NCBI GenBank assembly: GCA_964036155.1
Contig: OZ038423.1
Location: 37,091,249-37,155,248, forward strand
Origin: Diploscapter coronatus
Taxonomy: Eukaryota > Nematoda > Chromadorea > Rhabditida > Rhabditidae
DNA: 64,000 bases
Direction of reading: 5' to 3'
The notes beneath the pieces are model-generated. The model saw nothing but the letters and a program-made list of their open reading frames with translations. It did no database searches and was not told where the DNA came from. This document shows, piece after piece, positions 1-18,167 of this stretch (the first letter of the stretch is position 1; each line of letters starts with the position of its first letter). The position numbers were made by a program, and so were the translations under genes.

Positions 1-29
1 TCGATAATGATTTTTCAAAATTATTTTAC

Positions 30-2570
30 CTTTCCCGTCCTTCTCCATCTCAGGCAGAACAATCACGTCGACCGAAACATCAGTTTCCAAATTCTTCTTG
101 TCATTCACCAGAGATCCTGTTGTCTTTCTGTTCAAAATAATAGGTCCCGCTGTTAAATTTCGTTTAGTCATCGTTGCGAAGTCGAAATTTACCTGTCGTA
201 TTCGAGTTCAGTTTTCCATCCGTAGAACCGATAGTTGGACCTGCACTCGTATACTGGCTGATTACGTCATTTGGGGAGTCTGATGTGTCGGTTTCAGTTT
301 CATTCAAAGGGCTGTCTTTGAGAGGAACTCTAAAAAGTCTCAGATATTCATCATTCTCAAAAAAGCAATTAGGCATAACATATGACGAAATGTTTCCTTC
401 TCTTTTACCCACTTTTAATAGATTCATTTCGTAATTACATCATGTTATTGATTTTGTTGACTTACTGTGGCAGATCAATTCTCTGCGGCAACGTGACGAA
501 TCGCTCCTTAAGAATTCCTGGTCTCGGTTCTGGAAATTCTCTGCCAGGTCCTTCGCTCATTCCACCCTCATCATGTTGATCTTCATCCGATCTCTCTTCT
601 CCAAGCCTCAATCCTTCCCTGCTTGTGGACAGATGTTGTGGCAGTCGGACGAAATCAGGCGGAGGCGGCGAGTCGACGATTTCATTTGAAACTGGGGAGG
701 ATGACTGCCAAGGACGGTGCATTGGTTCATGAGGCGAAGGAGGAGAACGATTCTCTTGAATTGTGGAAGGCATTCCAGAGTGATGACGCCCATCGCATCG
801 AGGAGGAGTCACTCCCTCGCAGCCCCCGTCGTGTTTGTAGCAGAGTTGAACTGTGCAGGTGAAGTAAAGTTGGACCTGTACATCAAAACCTTTCATCAAA
901 ACCTTTTATAGAAAAAGTGTAAAGCCCAACCTTATCAGCATATTTGAAAACTTGTGCATGAGTAAACGCAGAAATCCCGTGATTCTCATATTCGATCTGG
1001 GGCAGAAGGAATGGATCTGTCGTGCATCTAAATGAGTAAATGAGTGAGTTTTTCAACTCGAAATGAAATGAATTACCCCTTGTCATCTACAAGTTGAAAT
1101 TTGTTTCCGTGACCGTCATCGGCAAAACAGCTGTGAATCAGAATTCCATAGATCCAACTTGCTCCTGAAAATATAACTCAAGTGAATTTCACAGAATGAG
1201 CTAACCTTGGTCGCAATGCCAAACATGTGTGACTTTCTGTCCGACATGTGCAAACCTTAGGGTCACTCCTTCACTGCCCTCCTTCAACTGATAATTGCAG
1301 ATGGGCAAGGGGAATTCCTGCTCGACGATTTGAGTTGTCAACTGACCGATGTCAACAGCTGCATTGAGACTGCGAACAGACTCGAGGAAGAAGCATCGGA
1401 CAGAAAAGGCCCTGTCCATTCCGGTTACGAAGAACTTCAATTTTACTTGGTTGTTTTTTTCAAAATTTATAAACCTACAGGATGAAATGAAGTGATGAGA
1501 GTGAAAGAGAAAGAAATTCCTCTTGGATGCAACGTCCTTTGTCGTCTCATGTTGCAGGCTCCAATCGGGATTTCGAACTTCGGATTATCACTAGGGCCTT
1601 TCGTTCCTTGCACACAGCCTTCCTTGTCTGATTCGCCTTCTACGTACATTCTTCCTAAACACAATATAAACCAGATAGAAACCAATATGATTTTAAAATT
1701 CTAGTACCTCTGAATGGTCGCTCCGTCCTCACATGCACGATGATACTGTCGACTCCGCACTCGACATTCGGCTTGTCAACCGCCATATTCCCGATTTCAT
1801 ATCCTTCTACAGTAAGCTGCAAGCATTTTCTGTTGTAATATCGATGAGTCATATCAATGATAAGCTATTTCTGCTTCTGATAAAATATAATGGGCTTCTG
1901 CGCATGTAGCTGCTTGTATAAGCGATCATTTCCCAGTGTTGTTTTTTCATACGAAGAACCCCTGCGCGCATCTCATCTTTTCTTTTGTTGTATCTGTTCT
2001 CTTTTTCCTGCGCACTTTTCCTAGGCTCATTAAAGGTTTTTGGAGATCGAATAATTGCGTTATGCAAAGAAAAGTGCAGAGCCTTGCCAAAACATTGTTT
2101 GAAGGGAAAAGTCGATTTTTATGTTTTTTTTCCTAAACTTGGATCATTCTTCAAAATAATATAGTCCATTAAAGTCTCAATCTCTAGAAAATGGCATAAA
2201 TTGGCCTATTGTAGTTTTTACCAGATGCATAAAAGTAGTGCATGACATATAGGGTCAGGTAGGGTGATTTTGATTATATAAAATAATGAGGATAGGAAGT
2301 AGATTATTCTGGCAAAAAAATCACCCTACCTGGCCCTATATAGCATCCATTACGTGTACGCATCTGATAAGAACTATAAACTGGTAATGGTAAACTCATG
2401 GCAAAAACTACAATAAGCCATAAAACTCCTGAAGATCAACCTTTTCTACGATATTTGACTAATTATGATATAACCAATCATAGACATTAGTTTACAGTGT
2501 AATTTCCTTCTAAAATAAATATTCAACTCACCAAGTACGGTATTAGGAAGAAATGCAAGTGTTGAATCAT
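30..2570 (-). CDS. Cuticlin-like ZP-domain protein (3' end outside window)
   Basis: Exons (minus): 2570-2532, 1816-1708, 1654-1479, 1434-1206, 1164-1077, 1027-931, 875-466, 338-193, 149-30, continuing left of the window; 471 residues are visible. The first exon encodes a 13-residue hydrophobic start (MIQHLHFFLIPYL), read as the beginning of a signal peptide; its ATG lies 15 nt after a TTTACAG acceptor and its phase matches exon 2. Residues ~30-300 form a zona pellucida domain: ECG near the start, RTERPFRG, a GRMYVEG block with EGC, the SFHP then VTGMDRAF block, CFADDG and the TCTVQLC block, with conserved cysteines. Nematode cuticlins with this layout are secreted or membrane-anchored matrix proteins that polymerise in cuticle. 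The region after the ZP domain is Pro/Ser/Glu-rich. Exon 1 is the least certain part, because it is separated by a 715-nt intron carrying a foldback element. The membrane anchor cannot be judged here. Confidence 0.85.
2190..2430. repeat. Foldback (MITE-like) element in ZP gene intron 1
   Basis: Imperfect inverted repeat. The left arm runs from about 2190 to 2275 and the right arm from about 2315 to 2430. Matching blocks in opposite orientation include CTATTGTAGTTTTT against AAAAACTACAATA, and AGGGTCAGGTAGGGTGATTTT against AAAATCACCCTACCTGGCCCT. No coding sequence is visible inside. Confidence 0.75.
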
Positions 2571-3273
2571 CACGATTTTCTAATGACTGTAAACCTAGAC
2601 AAGAATAAAATCACAATAGGTGAAAGTCAAAACAGCCAAAAATAAAATAATGCAGAAGGCCGACGATGAACTATAGTGAGGGCAAATCTGCTTGAGGAGT
2701 GATTGAGGGAAGAACGAAGAGAATGAGAAAATACAGATGCGCAGCTATCTGGCTGCTAGTATTTTGTCGTGCAACTAGTAGATAGTCTGACTGTTCGCCG
2801 TCTCATCTCTCAAACTCCCATTCATTCTCATTATATACACTACTTCTTTACCCCCGTGCATTAGCATAGGGCATCATCTACAAGTCATAATCTATCACAA
2901 CAGCTATGTAGAAACAGGAGAAGCATATAAGCAGGGAGATTAACAGATCTTGATCTCCAAAATGTTTAAAATCTTGATTTTCTAAATTCTTGGCTCCTTG
3001 TAGTTCCCACACTTTTTTTCTTTTCCTATGCTATTTTTCAAAAAAGAGAGCGGGAGCTACAGTGTGCCAAAATTTCCGAAATTAAGATCCGTGTGCATCT
3101 GTTAGATTGTGAAGAAAAACGTGAGGGGTGAAGCGTGATTTAGTGGGAAATAAAAGGGCGGGTTTCAATTTCATTTTATTCTTAGTTCTTCAAATTTTCA
3201 AAATTAAAACATTTCATTGATTTGTAATTCAATTCAATAATTTAAAGGAAAAAAATCTCGAAATTTCAATAGC
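2571..3273. other. Spacer between TBCD and the ZP gene
   Basis: About 700 bp without a supported coding region. It contains the probable TBCD poly(A) signal (AATAAA on the minus strand at 3175-3180) and, near 2586, the TTTACAG acceptor just upstream of the ZP start codon. The spacing is too long for an obvious operon link, so the ZP gene probably has its own promoter here. Confidence 0.6.
3175..3180 (-). terminator. TBCD poly(A) signal
   Basis: AATAAA on the minus strand about 95 nt downstream of the TBCD stop codon. Confidence 0.6.
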
Positions 3274-9658
<6,385 letters not shown>

Positions 9659-9933
9659 CGCTTCTGAAAGCTCAAAAATTAGCGAAACATTGAAAAATCG
9701 CGAATTTCAAAATCACTTGGCTGCGCAGCAAAGTGGAGAGAAAGGATAATTGCGAGTGCAAAGCAGGTGCAGGGCTGAGAATATCGACTCATATTCACAA
9801 TGGCTCTTGGAAAAATGGGGGTAAAGGTGGAGACCGCCAGCCATTCTGCCAAATTCACTCTGGCACTATGTTTTCTACATTTTTCAGGGACTGAGGTGCT
9901 CCTCTAAACATCTCCACCGAAAAAAACCGCGAA

Positions 9934-12030
9934 AAAATACGACATCGTTTTAACTATAGAAAATAAGGTGAATTTCAAGTGTTTTCGGAAAAAGTCGTGC
10001 CTGCACCTATGGCATTTTTCAGAGTCAACCATTATTTTATTTTGAAGATCCCGTTCAATTCTGCTTCATTCAAACTTGCTAGATTACAATCATAAATATG
10101 ACGATAATTTAACCCAAAGGCTTTTTCTGACGTGACCACGACACACCTCCAAAATCACCTGCAGAATCAATGAAGAGAGATAGTGCATGAAAAGATACAG
10201 AAGATACCGAGTAAGTGACCCCAAGATCCACTTGCCAAATTCTTTATCCTTCTCATTCAGTTCTCAATTTTCGTCTTCTACGAATGATCATTTTTCTTCC
10301 TCATTTATTTTTAGCTTCAATCTGTATATTCTAAATCTCAGCTTGATATACCATTTAAACAGGGTTACATTTGCTTCTAAGCTATTAATTGCAGACTTTT
10401 TCATTCAATCAATACTCTTTTACTTTTTCTATTTTGAAATAATACCATGGTGATTGTTTAGGTCTGTTAACAAAGATGCTAGCCAATTTACCAGTCGAAA
10501 TGATATTGTTGATCTGCGAATATCCCGAATTCAAAGACCTGGGACAATTGGCCTGGACTAACAAGCGAATGATGCGAATAATCAAGAGATATCTGCCGAA
10601 AGCGCTCGAGAGGAGAACTTTATTCTATCGTAGGAAAATATTTCTTGTATGAGCGAAAATTAACTTTAGTATTTAGTGCCCTATAAAAACGACAAAATTT
10701 GGGAAGGAAGAACTTGTCTGTTTGATTCGCATACTAATTCTGTTAAGCAGATTGTGAGCTTTAATGGTTTCAGGCCATGGGAAGTTGCAACTACAAAAGA
10801 TAAGGTAAATTAGTTTATTTGGCATTATCAATTTTGTAAATTTTAGATTTTCGCAATTGGATTTTTTAGCAAATCGCTTGAAATCTATGACTGGAATAAT
10901 CGAAAAATTTCACAAGGTCTGCTCAACAAATCCATGAATGATCGATTCAAAGAATTTTACAGGCCCGGACCCTCCTGAATGGCGTAGATATGCATCTGTA
11001 GCTTATTTCAAAGATAAATTGTATTATTTGGGTGGAAGGGGTCCTGAAACATGGAAAAATACGAATCGAGTTGATGTAAGAAGATCGAATGAAGGTCCAT
11101 GAAATAATTTATTCAGGTTTTAATAGACGGAAACTGGCAAACAGGACCTACATTCCCTCTTCCAATTAGATGTGCTCAAACAATAACATGCGATGAAAGT
11201 TTATACGGTCACATTATAGCATATTCATTATTGCAATTATGGATATTCAGTTATTGATAGATGGAATAGTAATAAGATGTATCGATTATCAGACGATGAA
11301 CGGAAATGGATTGAAATTGGAAAGATACCAGAAATACGAATTGATTTCGGAGTTGCATCGTTAAATGGAAGAATTTACATAATTGGAGGATACTGGTCGT
11401 TACTTTTTTATGATAGATAATGTATCGTTATATATTTAGTGATAATGATGATATATTGAAATCCTGTCTGTGTTTCGACCCCTCAGCTCCAGTTGGCAGT
11501 CGAATTTCTCGAATCACTGATATGAATTATGAAAGATATAATCATTCGATCATTGTCGCTAACGGAAAATTCTATGCAATCGGGGGGTGAGTTGAGATTT
11601 TGCATATTTTTACACAAAATATTTGTTAATTTAGATTTCAAAAAAGGAGACGTGAAAATTTTTGTAATTCAATCGAGGAATACGATCCACAAACGAACAA
11701 ATGGAGTGAAGTTGGAGAAATTAATATCTGAAATCTTTAATTTCAACACATTTAAATGTTCATAATTGTCATATGATTTCAATAAAAAGTACCTTTATTC
11801 AATTTCGTATATTCTAATTCGATGCAAGTGATACAGATAACACTCGAAGACGTCCAAAAGTGATGAGAGGCGATTGCAACTGAAATAAATTCTTTAAAAT
11901 ATTTTATTTCGAAAACACTGCAGCCAAATCCAATATTTATTTTCTAGTAATTTCAATCCATTAATAACTTTCAAAGTAGATTCTTCAGAATATATACCAG
12001 AAATAGTTAATCGATTTCTTGTGAACAGTA
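9934..12030. repeat. Duplicated unit, copy A (with F-box/kelch gene)
   Basis: This ~2.1 kb stretch aligns in direct orientation with 19129-21190, from AAATACGACATCG at the left to TGAACAGT at the right. Homology covers the upstream region, all exons and introns, and the 3' flank, with many substitutions and small indels. It is therefore a segmental duplication rather than a retrocopy. Confidence 0.85.
10476..11731 (+). CDS. F-box/kelch-repeat protein, copy A
   Basis: Exons: 10476-10629, 10677-10804, 10847-10916, 10963-11075, 11117-11207, 11251-11395, 11440-11586, 11635-11731; 314 residues. Residues 1-45 are an F-box (LPVEMILLI, then DLGQLAWTNKRMMRII), the module that docks Skp1 in SCF ubiquitin ligases. 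The rest carries kelch blades with the typical double glycines: YYLGG, YIIGG and YAIGG. A propeller substrate receptor for an SCF ligase is inferred; the substrate is unknown. The start follows a TGTTTAG acceptor by 15 nt. AATAAA lies at 11781. All eight exons are intact, and intron positions are identical to copy B at 19667-20932, whose protein differs at many positions. Confidence 0.85.
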
Positions 12031-13475
12031 ATAAAGCAATCTTTTATTCGGAAATAAAGCTATAAATATTTATTATAAAATTATCATTCTTTTTTATTTC
12101 TATTCGGTCTCGATAGGGACTGTTATCAACTGAGCCTTCGAAAGATTCTGATACAATATGGAATAAGCTATATCAAAAAAGGACTATTTTTATCCGTTTA
12201 CTATCAATGAGTATAAAAATTATCGATTACGAAATTACTTGATCCTAGCCTAAAGAAAACTAAACTATAAATTCTAAAAGTCCTATATTTTCGAGAAATT
12301 GTCTACAATCTTGTAAATAATTTTACAATTTGACTATTGATCCCCGCAGACGTTAGGACGTTTTCCACCGCGAATATTCCTTATGCGGTGAGTTATCCCA
12401 GAGTGTTATGTGAAATGGGCGGTACATAATGAAACTTTTAGTGATCGAAGGGAAATATTGAAAATTTCTCGATCTCGATCTCGATATTAGCATATTTGGA
12501 TGAAGTATAGAATTGTAAGTACGATAGGGTAATACTTGACTCGAGGTCAGGAAGTAGAGTAAGTGGGGGTTTAAGAAAGTTATTATAAGCGATTAAAGTT
12601 TGAAATTAGAATGCCGTATATTTTATGAAAAATTTATCGTTTTCTTTGTGTTAACAGAAAAATTACAAAGATGTTCACATAAGAATTCACTCCTCGAATG
12701 AGCTTCCTTAAATCAAATTTTGATTTTCATGCTTCATGATACTTATTTCGGACCATCTTTGATTACGATGATGCAGTTGCGCATGAAAATGTCATATAAT
12801 GCAATCAATTAGCTTGAATTATCTGTTGTGAAATAGATGCAGTTATAATCTTAAGGAGTCGTTAAAGGCTCTAAACATCATCGCTACCTATAATGAGCTT
12901 TCATTCAAAGAAGTAAGCTGCGTGATAAAAATAATAGGTCGAGAAATTTTTCACTAATTCAGGTAATGTGAGACAAGACCCTTAGTAACTTCGGATTTAA
13001 CGAAGAGATGTATCTTTCCTATGCTCGTTCTAATTTTAAAATATCAAAAAAGACGAATATCAAATAACATGTTTATGAGATGATAAAATAAAGCAAAGAA
13101 GGACACCGAACTAAATAAATGAGATCGGTCAAATAGACGAGGTAAAAGAAGTTGGATACAAAGTGATAAAAACCATATAATGTCATAATAACGACTGATT
13201 GTAGCCGTTAATAAAATTAACAGAAAAGAAAGACATTTTTCAAAGACTATGATTCAAAATTAACCCGGAAGAAAGAAAGTGAAAACCAATAAATAGTGAT
13301 TAAATTGAATCAAATGACCGGTTTTGAAAGAGAATACTCGTGTGACCCTTTGAACAAATGGAATAAATAATTTCAAATATACTACTTGTTGTTTTACTGG
13401 GGCATGTGCACGAGTTTGAATTGGTGAAGGGGAAGGAGGAAATGGGGATGGTCGAGTGCTGATGAAGTGACTAGC
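12031..13475. other. AT-rich spacer without a recognisable gene
   Basis: Stops are dense in all six frames and no open frame of about 60 codons occurs between roughly 11.8 and 13.8 kb. I saw no RNA gene signature. A short CTCGATCTCGATCTCGAT tract lies near 12470. The 3' untranslated region of the minus-strand F-box-like gene must lie at the right end. Confidence 0.6.
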
Positions 13476-16400
13476 TCAATGGTCGTCATCCATAAGCTCA
13501 TCGTCCTGAATTCATATCAATTTGTTGCAAGTTATGTTTGATCATTATGCATATAACTTGAAAATTCTAAAATGAATCAAGTGAAAAAGTATGCTAGTGG
13601 GATGATTCGGAATTAGCAGTTTTGACAATTGTGTTCTGTCAGTTTTACAAGATGGAAAAAGAATAGTGGACGCACAACTCTGCAACTTTAAAATATCATA
13701 TGCATTGTTAGGGATGATTTCTGCCGATTTTCACAAAAATAGATTTGGCAATGCATTTCAAAATGAAGACTTTTCAAAATGCTGGCAATGATTACCAAAT
13801 CGTTAGTTAGTGAATGACATATTTTTGAAGTAAGAAAACATTTTTAATATGGCAAATGATCTTACCTCATCAGAGTCGTCCATGTCCGAGATGGTGGAAC
13901 TGGCCGGAGACTCCTGAATCCTGCAAAAGTCCGCAATCCGATTCGCCAGCTGAAAACATATTCAGTTGTTTCAAATTAAACCTCAGAGTTAATGCTAATC
14001 AAGGGTTCAGAATTGCAATGAATTTTCAACAGGAATTTCGAAACTCGAACTTGAACTCGCAATGATTTCGAGTTTAATTTTTGAAAAACGTCTATCTTAA
14101 GTGCAATTTGGAAAATTTGATCGAGGCCTAGTCAAGTTCGACTTGGAGGAAATTTGCGAGTTCTGTTCAAAAAATTACGAGCCTCATACATCAGTAATTT
14201 TAGCATTATAATTCCAAATAAATGATCATAACCTATGGGTTAATTCGTTTAAGAATATTCGACCTGGATTGGCCTATATTTATCGGCACTGTTGACCTCC
14301 TCCTTCACGTAGATGACGTGCTGCTCGCCGCCTACAGTCAGATGCAGCTCGAAAATGCGACGCTTGACCGCGCCCGTCGCCGAATCCAAATTCATTATCT
14401 GCAATTTAGAGTGTAAGATCACGAAACCAAAGATTTTATAAATGCTCTAAACATAATTGCAAATTTTTAAATCCCTGGGTATGGAAATTTGCGGGTCTGA
14501 TTCTAAAAGTTAAATTCTTTTTTTTTCAATAAGATAGAAAATTTCTATCAGAAAAGTTATTCAGAATTAGAAAAAAAAAATGGAATAATATTGCGTTAAA
14601 ACGCGAAAATCTATGAATAGTTACTACCGAATTGGGAGGGATGCCTTTGACCAGTTCAACCAGCAGTTTGCAGTCATCCGTAGTTCCCCCTTCCTCGGTC
14701 TCTGTCCTGTAGGTCTCGAATGTCCAGTTGACGATTCGTTTAAGAGCGTTCGCAGCAGGACCTCCTTTTTCGAATTTCGTCGAGACCAGAGTCTGAATTT
14801 ATGTCATAAAAATAAGTTGAAAAATGTTGATATCGAATATAAATGTCCAAAATATCCGTTTCGTTCTATGGACCATTTTTCCTTTCATTTGATTGTCTTA
14901 AGGAATCGTTTACGATCTTGTTTTTTGTCAAATTTTAGAAGACACTTTCGTTTTATTACTAAAACTCAAAAGTCATTTTTGTAAGATTCAGATATGAGGA
15001 TTGAAAATTCTGCTAGGTATGTAATAATCGGATGACTTGTGATCAATGATAAGCCAGTTTACAAAAAGTCAGAATGTGAGTCTTTATCATTTGGAATTCG
15101 TAATTGAAGATTTCACAAGTTGTAGAATTTATAATAAAATCAAAAGAATTGAATAAAAATCTAGCTTTTTTCGGAATAAGGCGACTGAATTACCCCGAGG
15201 AATCTGGCGATGTCCCCAGTGTGGAGGAAGGAAGTGCTGGTGAAGCAGACAGAAGGAGGGAATTTGGAAAAGTGGCTGAGCAGCGAATCGCCGTCTGCGC
15301 GCACGGAGCCAAGCACAGCCAGCTCGTCCAACTGAAACATATCTATTCATTCTGAATCAAAAGAAGATAACAATTTTTATTTCCAAAATATTTTTTTCTG
15401 GAAATATATCTTCCCACTTAAAAATGGGATTTTAATAGTAAGAATAAAATTCTCTAAAAAGTTGAATGTATGAATATTGATTGAGAAACTTTTCTGAAGT
15501 TTAGACTTTTTCATTCATGTTAAGATAAAAAGTAATAAAAAAGAAATAGACCTCAGAGAGAGCAGGGAAGGCCTCGACGAACTCGTTCAAAGTATACTCT
15601 TTCTTGCTGTTATCGAAGTTGAGCTCTAGAGAGCTCGGTTTCAGCGCCTTAACACAATTGTATCAACTAATTTATTTGAAAATTTCAAGAACGAAATTAG
15701 ACTAATACTTTACTTAACTTAATTTTTCGACACAAGATTATACTTGTTTGAACAAAGAGAATCTTACAAGTAAATCAATTAAAATTGAGAGTATGAACTT
15801 ATCTAATTTTCTGAATAAATAAAGGTGTTCGCGAATGAGAGAAAGTTATCAATCAAAATACTTGACATTTATATTAATTTATCTTATATTCCTTTCGAAA
15901 AGTTTGGAATTACAAATTGTTTTGTTTTGAAATAAATACTAACCTTAACGAAGTCGAGCACCATTGGGAAATCGAATTCGTTCGCGTCGAAATCGAGGTT
16001 TCGGGTCGTCGTCGAAGTCGATTCCAGTGCGCTCAGCAGAATGTCCGTGTGCTCGCTCTTCGAGTCCAAACCCTTAAACGAAGCATAACTATCATTGTTT
16101 TCTTCTTAACTCAACCATGAACCTAACAACTTTACTGCACTATTGTAAGCACGCGGTGAAAGAATTATTTGAATACGAAGTGTACAAGTTAACGGTACTT
16201 TGGATAACACGAATGTTCTTTTCTTCCCCCACTTTTTTTCTTTTTTTCCTTTTACCTTCGCTCTGAGTATTGGTGCCGAGAAAATTGACGCCATTCGATG
16301 GAAATATAAGCGGCATTTATGATAGAATTGCAACTTTCAGCAATTGAGCAAAACGATGAAATCAAAGCGATTCACATACCACAAGCACGACTCGATTGTG

Positions 16401-17768
16401 TCTCAGGCCGAAAATCTTGTGGGGCTGCTTCGGGCCGAGAAGAATGACCATCTCCCTGCCACAGGGCATCTTTTTCTCCGACGACTGAAATGAAACTTGC
16501 ATAATTGCGAACTATTCAGACATCTAATTGTGAAGGGAAAATGAAATGGAAACATATCCAAGAAATCTCTATTCAATTCATTACTAGGGGTGCGTTGTCG
16601 AAATGAGCATTTTGGGAAATCGGAATTGAAACTTTAGTCCATTTCGTTTTCCCCTTCTTCATCTGTCAATGCCTCTAGATTTTCTATTTATCCAAAAACA
16701 TTTCGTCAATTTAATAAAGAGCATATGCAATAATGCATGATCAATCAAGATGAACTGAACAGACTCATAGAAAAAGGCACCGGGACACCAGTTAGAAAAA
16801 GGCACCGCCCTTTCTAAGAAATAGTATGAAAAAGTGAGAGAAGAAAAGAAAAAAGCCGGTGCCTTTTTCTAACTGGTGTCCCGGTGTCCCGGTGCCTTTT
16901 TCTAGGGGCCACTGGACAAAAATGAAGACTTTTTCTTTTGAAAATTGGTTGTTTTTAAAAAAATATTGAGGCCAGGAAAGTTAAAGAATAATTTCACCCC
17001 AAGTGTTGAGATAATGACTCTAAAGTAGATGCTAATTTTCAGCAACTTACATATTTGATAGTGATGGGAGACGACTCGGCCTCTGTGCCCTTCCCCTCAT
17101 TTGCAGCATTGGGATTGTTGTGCGGATAGGAGTCGCTGATGACCGGGAGCAACGCAGGGCACGAGCACAGCAGGTTCGGCTTGTCGCCATTGCCAAAGTA
17201 CTGAAAATCCTTCAGTTCGTTGTGGATTATAAAGGAATTTATGGAAACTGTTTGATTTTTTTTAGATTCTTCATGATGAAAATTAAAGATCTCAACGAGA
17301 ATAGATAGAAGAAAAAGAATCCCAACTTGTTCCTAATCAATAGAAATCTAGTATTTGTTTCAACTAGAAATACAAATGAGCAGTAAAATGTTCTGAATTT
17401 TAAAACACTTTTGAAGCATTTGAACTGCGCTACAATTTTTATCTTCCATGTTTAACTACGGAAAGTTTGCTGTTAATTCTCCTTATATTACTTTTCTTCC
17501 AAAACAAGGATTTTCAATTCAAAGCTTGAATTTGATTGAAAGTACCTGCTTGATGATTTCCATCTGCATCTTGACAGGCAGTCCGCTCCAGCACGTTCTC
17601 TCGAGACAGGCACTAAGATTCTCACCGATTTCCTTGTCAGGTCGAGTTTCGTTTGTCCCAGTCAAATTCCCTGCCTGAAAGAAGCGCATCAAACAGTTCC
17701 ATTTCAATTCAAAAGTGATCAATTCGATTTACCTGACTTCCAGCACTCTCTCCAGACAAATCAGCCAT
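13476..17768 (-). CDS. F-box-like protein of unknown function
   Basis: Exons (minus): 17768-17733, 17674-17546, 17200-17051, 16484-16380, 16072-15944, 15647-15552, 15331-15194, 14792-14628, 14398-14264, 13949-13866, 13505-13476; 398 residues, all phases closing. I do not recognise the family firmly. Around residues 38-75 the pattern WSGLPVKMQMEIIKQ followed by LLCSCPALLPVI resembles an F-box. The middle has spaced leucine-containing blocks (SLELNFDNS, LSELDELAVLGSV), reminiscent of the large nematode F-box families with a C-terminal leucine-rich or FTH-type region. The tail is strongly acidic (DMDDSDEDDELMDDD). The ATG follows a TTTCAG acceptor by 17 nt. Introns are longer than in neighbouring genes, and one carries a hairpin element. 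It lies between the two copies of the F-box/kelch duplication. An SCF adaptor role is an inference only. Confidence 0.7.
16768..16904. repeat. Hairpin element with long near-perfect arms
   Basis: Left arm 16768-16807 and right arm 16857-16904 are reverse complements over about 39 bp (outer block AGAAAAAGGCACCGGGACAC). The right arm contains an extra duplicated CCGGTGTC step. The loop is ~49 bp and purine-rich. It lies in intron 3 of the F-box-like gene. Confidence 0.85.
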
Positions 17769-17930
17769 TTTGATAGAGTGAATCGCTGAAATGAAGCTTT
17801 TTTCAATTTGCCGAAGGATGAGGTAGGAACAAAAAAAAAGTGGAAAATGTAGAGAGAAAATGAACAGCCGTTAGGCGGCACTGGCGGGAAAAGGAGAGAT
17901 AGTAGGGGAAAAGATTAGAGAAAGGGCGAA

Positions 17931-18167
17931 TGGAATTCAGACTTGGGACTTTTGGTCAAATTTGACCACCGCACCGCAGTTGCGGTGGAAAAGTCTCAAG
18001 TCTGAAAATGACCTAAAAATTTCAAACAAATTGGCGTAGTGAAAAATATGCATACCGCATAAACAACGGACGAAATATGAATAAAAATGTTTATTTGCAT
18101 TTTTTCCTATTTTTCCCAACCGCACCGCACCGCAGTTGCGGTGGAAAAGTCCCAAGTCTGAATGGAA
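17931..18167. mobile_element. MITE with 18-bp terminal inverted repeats and 5-bp target duplication
   Basis: The element at 17936-18162 (227 bp) starts TTCAGACTTGGGACTTTT and ends with its exact reverse complement. It is flanked by direct TGGAA copies at 17931-17935 and 18163-18167. A third, reversed copy of the terminus lies inside at 17991-18006. A palindromic CCGCACCGCAGTTGCGG block precedes both reversed termini. There is no coding capacity, so it would need a transposase in trans. Related termini flank a longer element in a DOP1 intron (62611-63436). Confidence 0.85.

Noticed and set aside
2571..3273. Possible tRNA or other small RNA genes in the spacers
   Set aside because: No B-box-like GGTTCGANNCC with a matching A box was found here or in the other spacers.
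10187..10453. Open frame upstream of kelch copy A and the in-frame upstream extension (19439) of copy B
   Set aside because: The frame reads into the gene only in copy B and is interrupted in copy A. An acceptor lies between it and the F-box ATG in both. Composition is low-complexity Ser/Phe, so it is treated as untranslated.
16768..16904. CRISPR-like or array reading of the repeated GGCACCGGGACACC units
   Set aside because: Inverted, not regularly spaced direct repeats, in a eukaryotic intron; a foldback element explains it.
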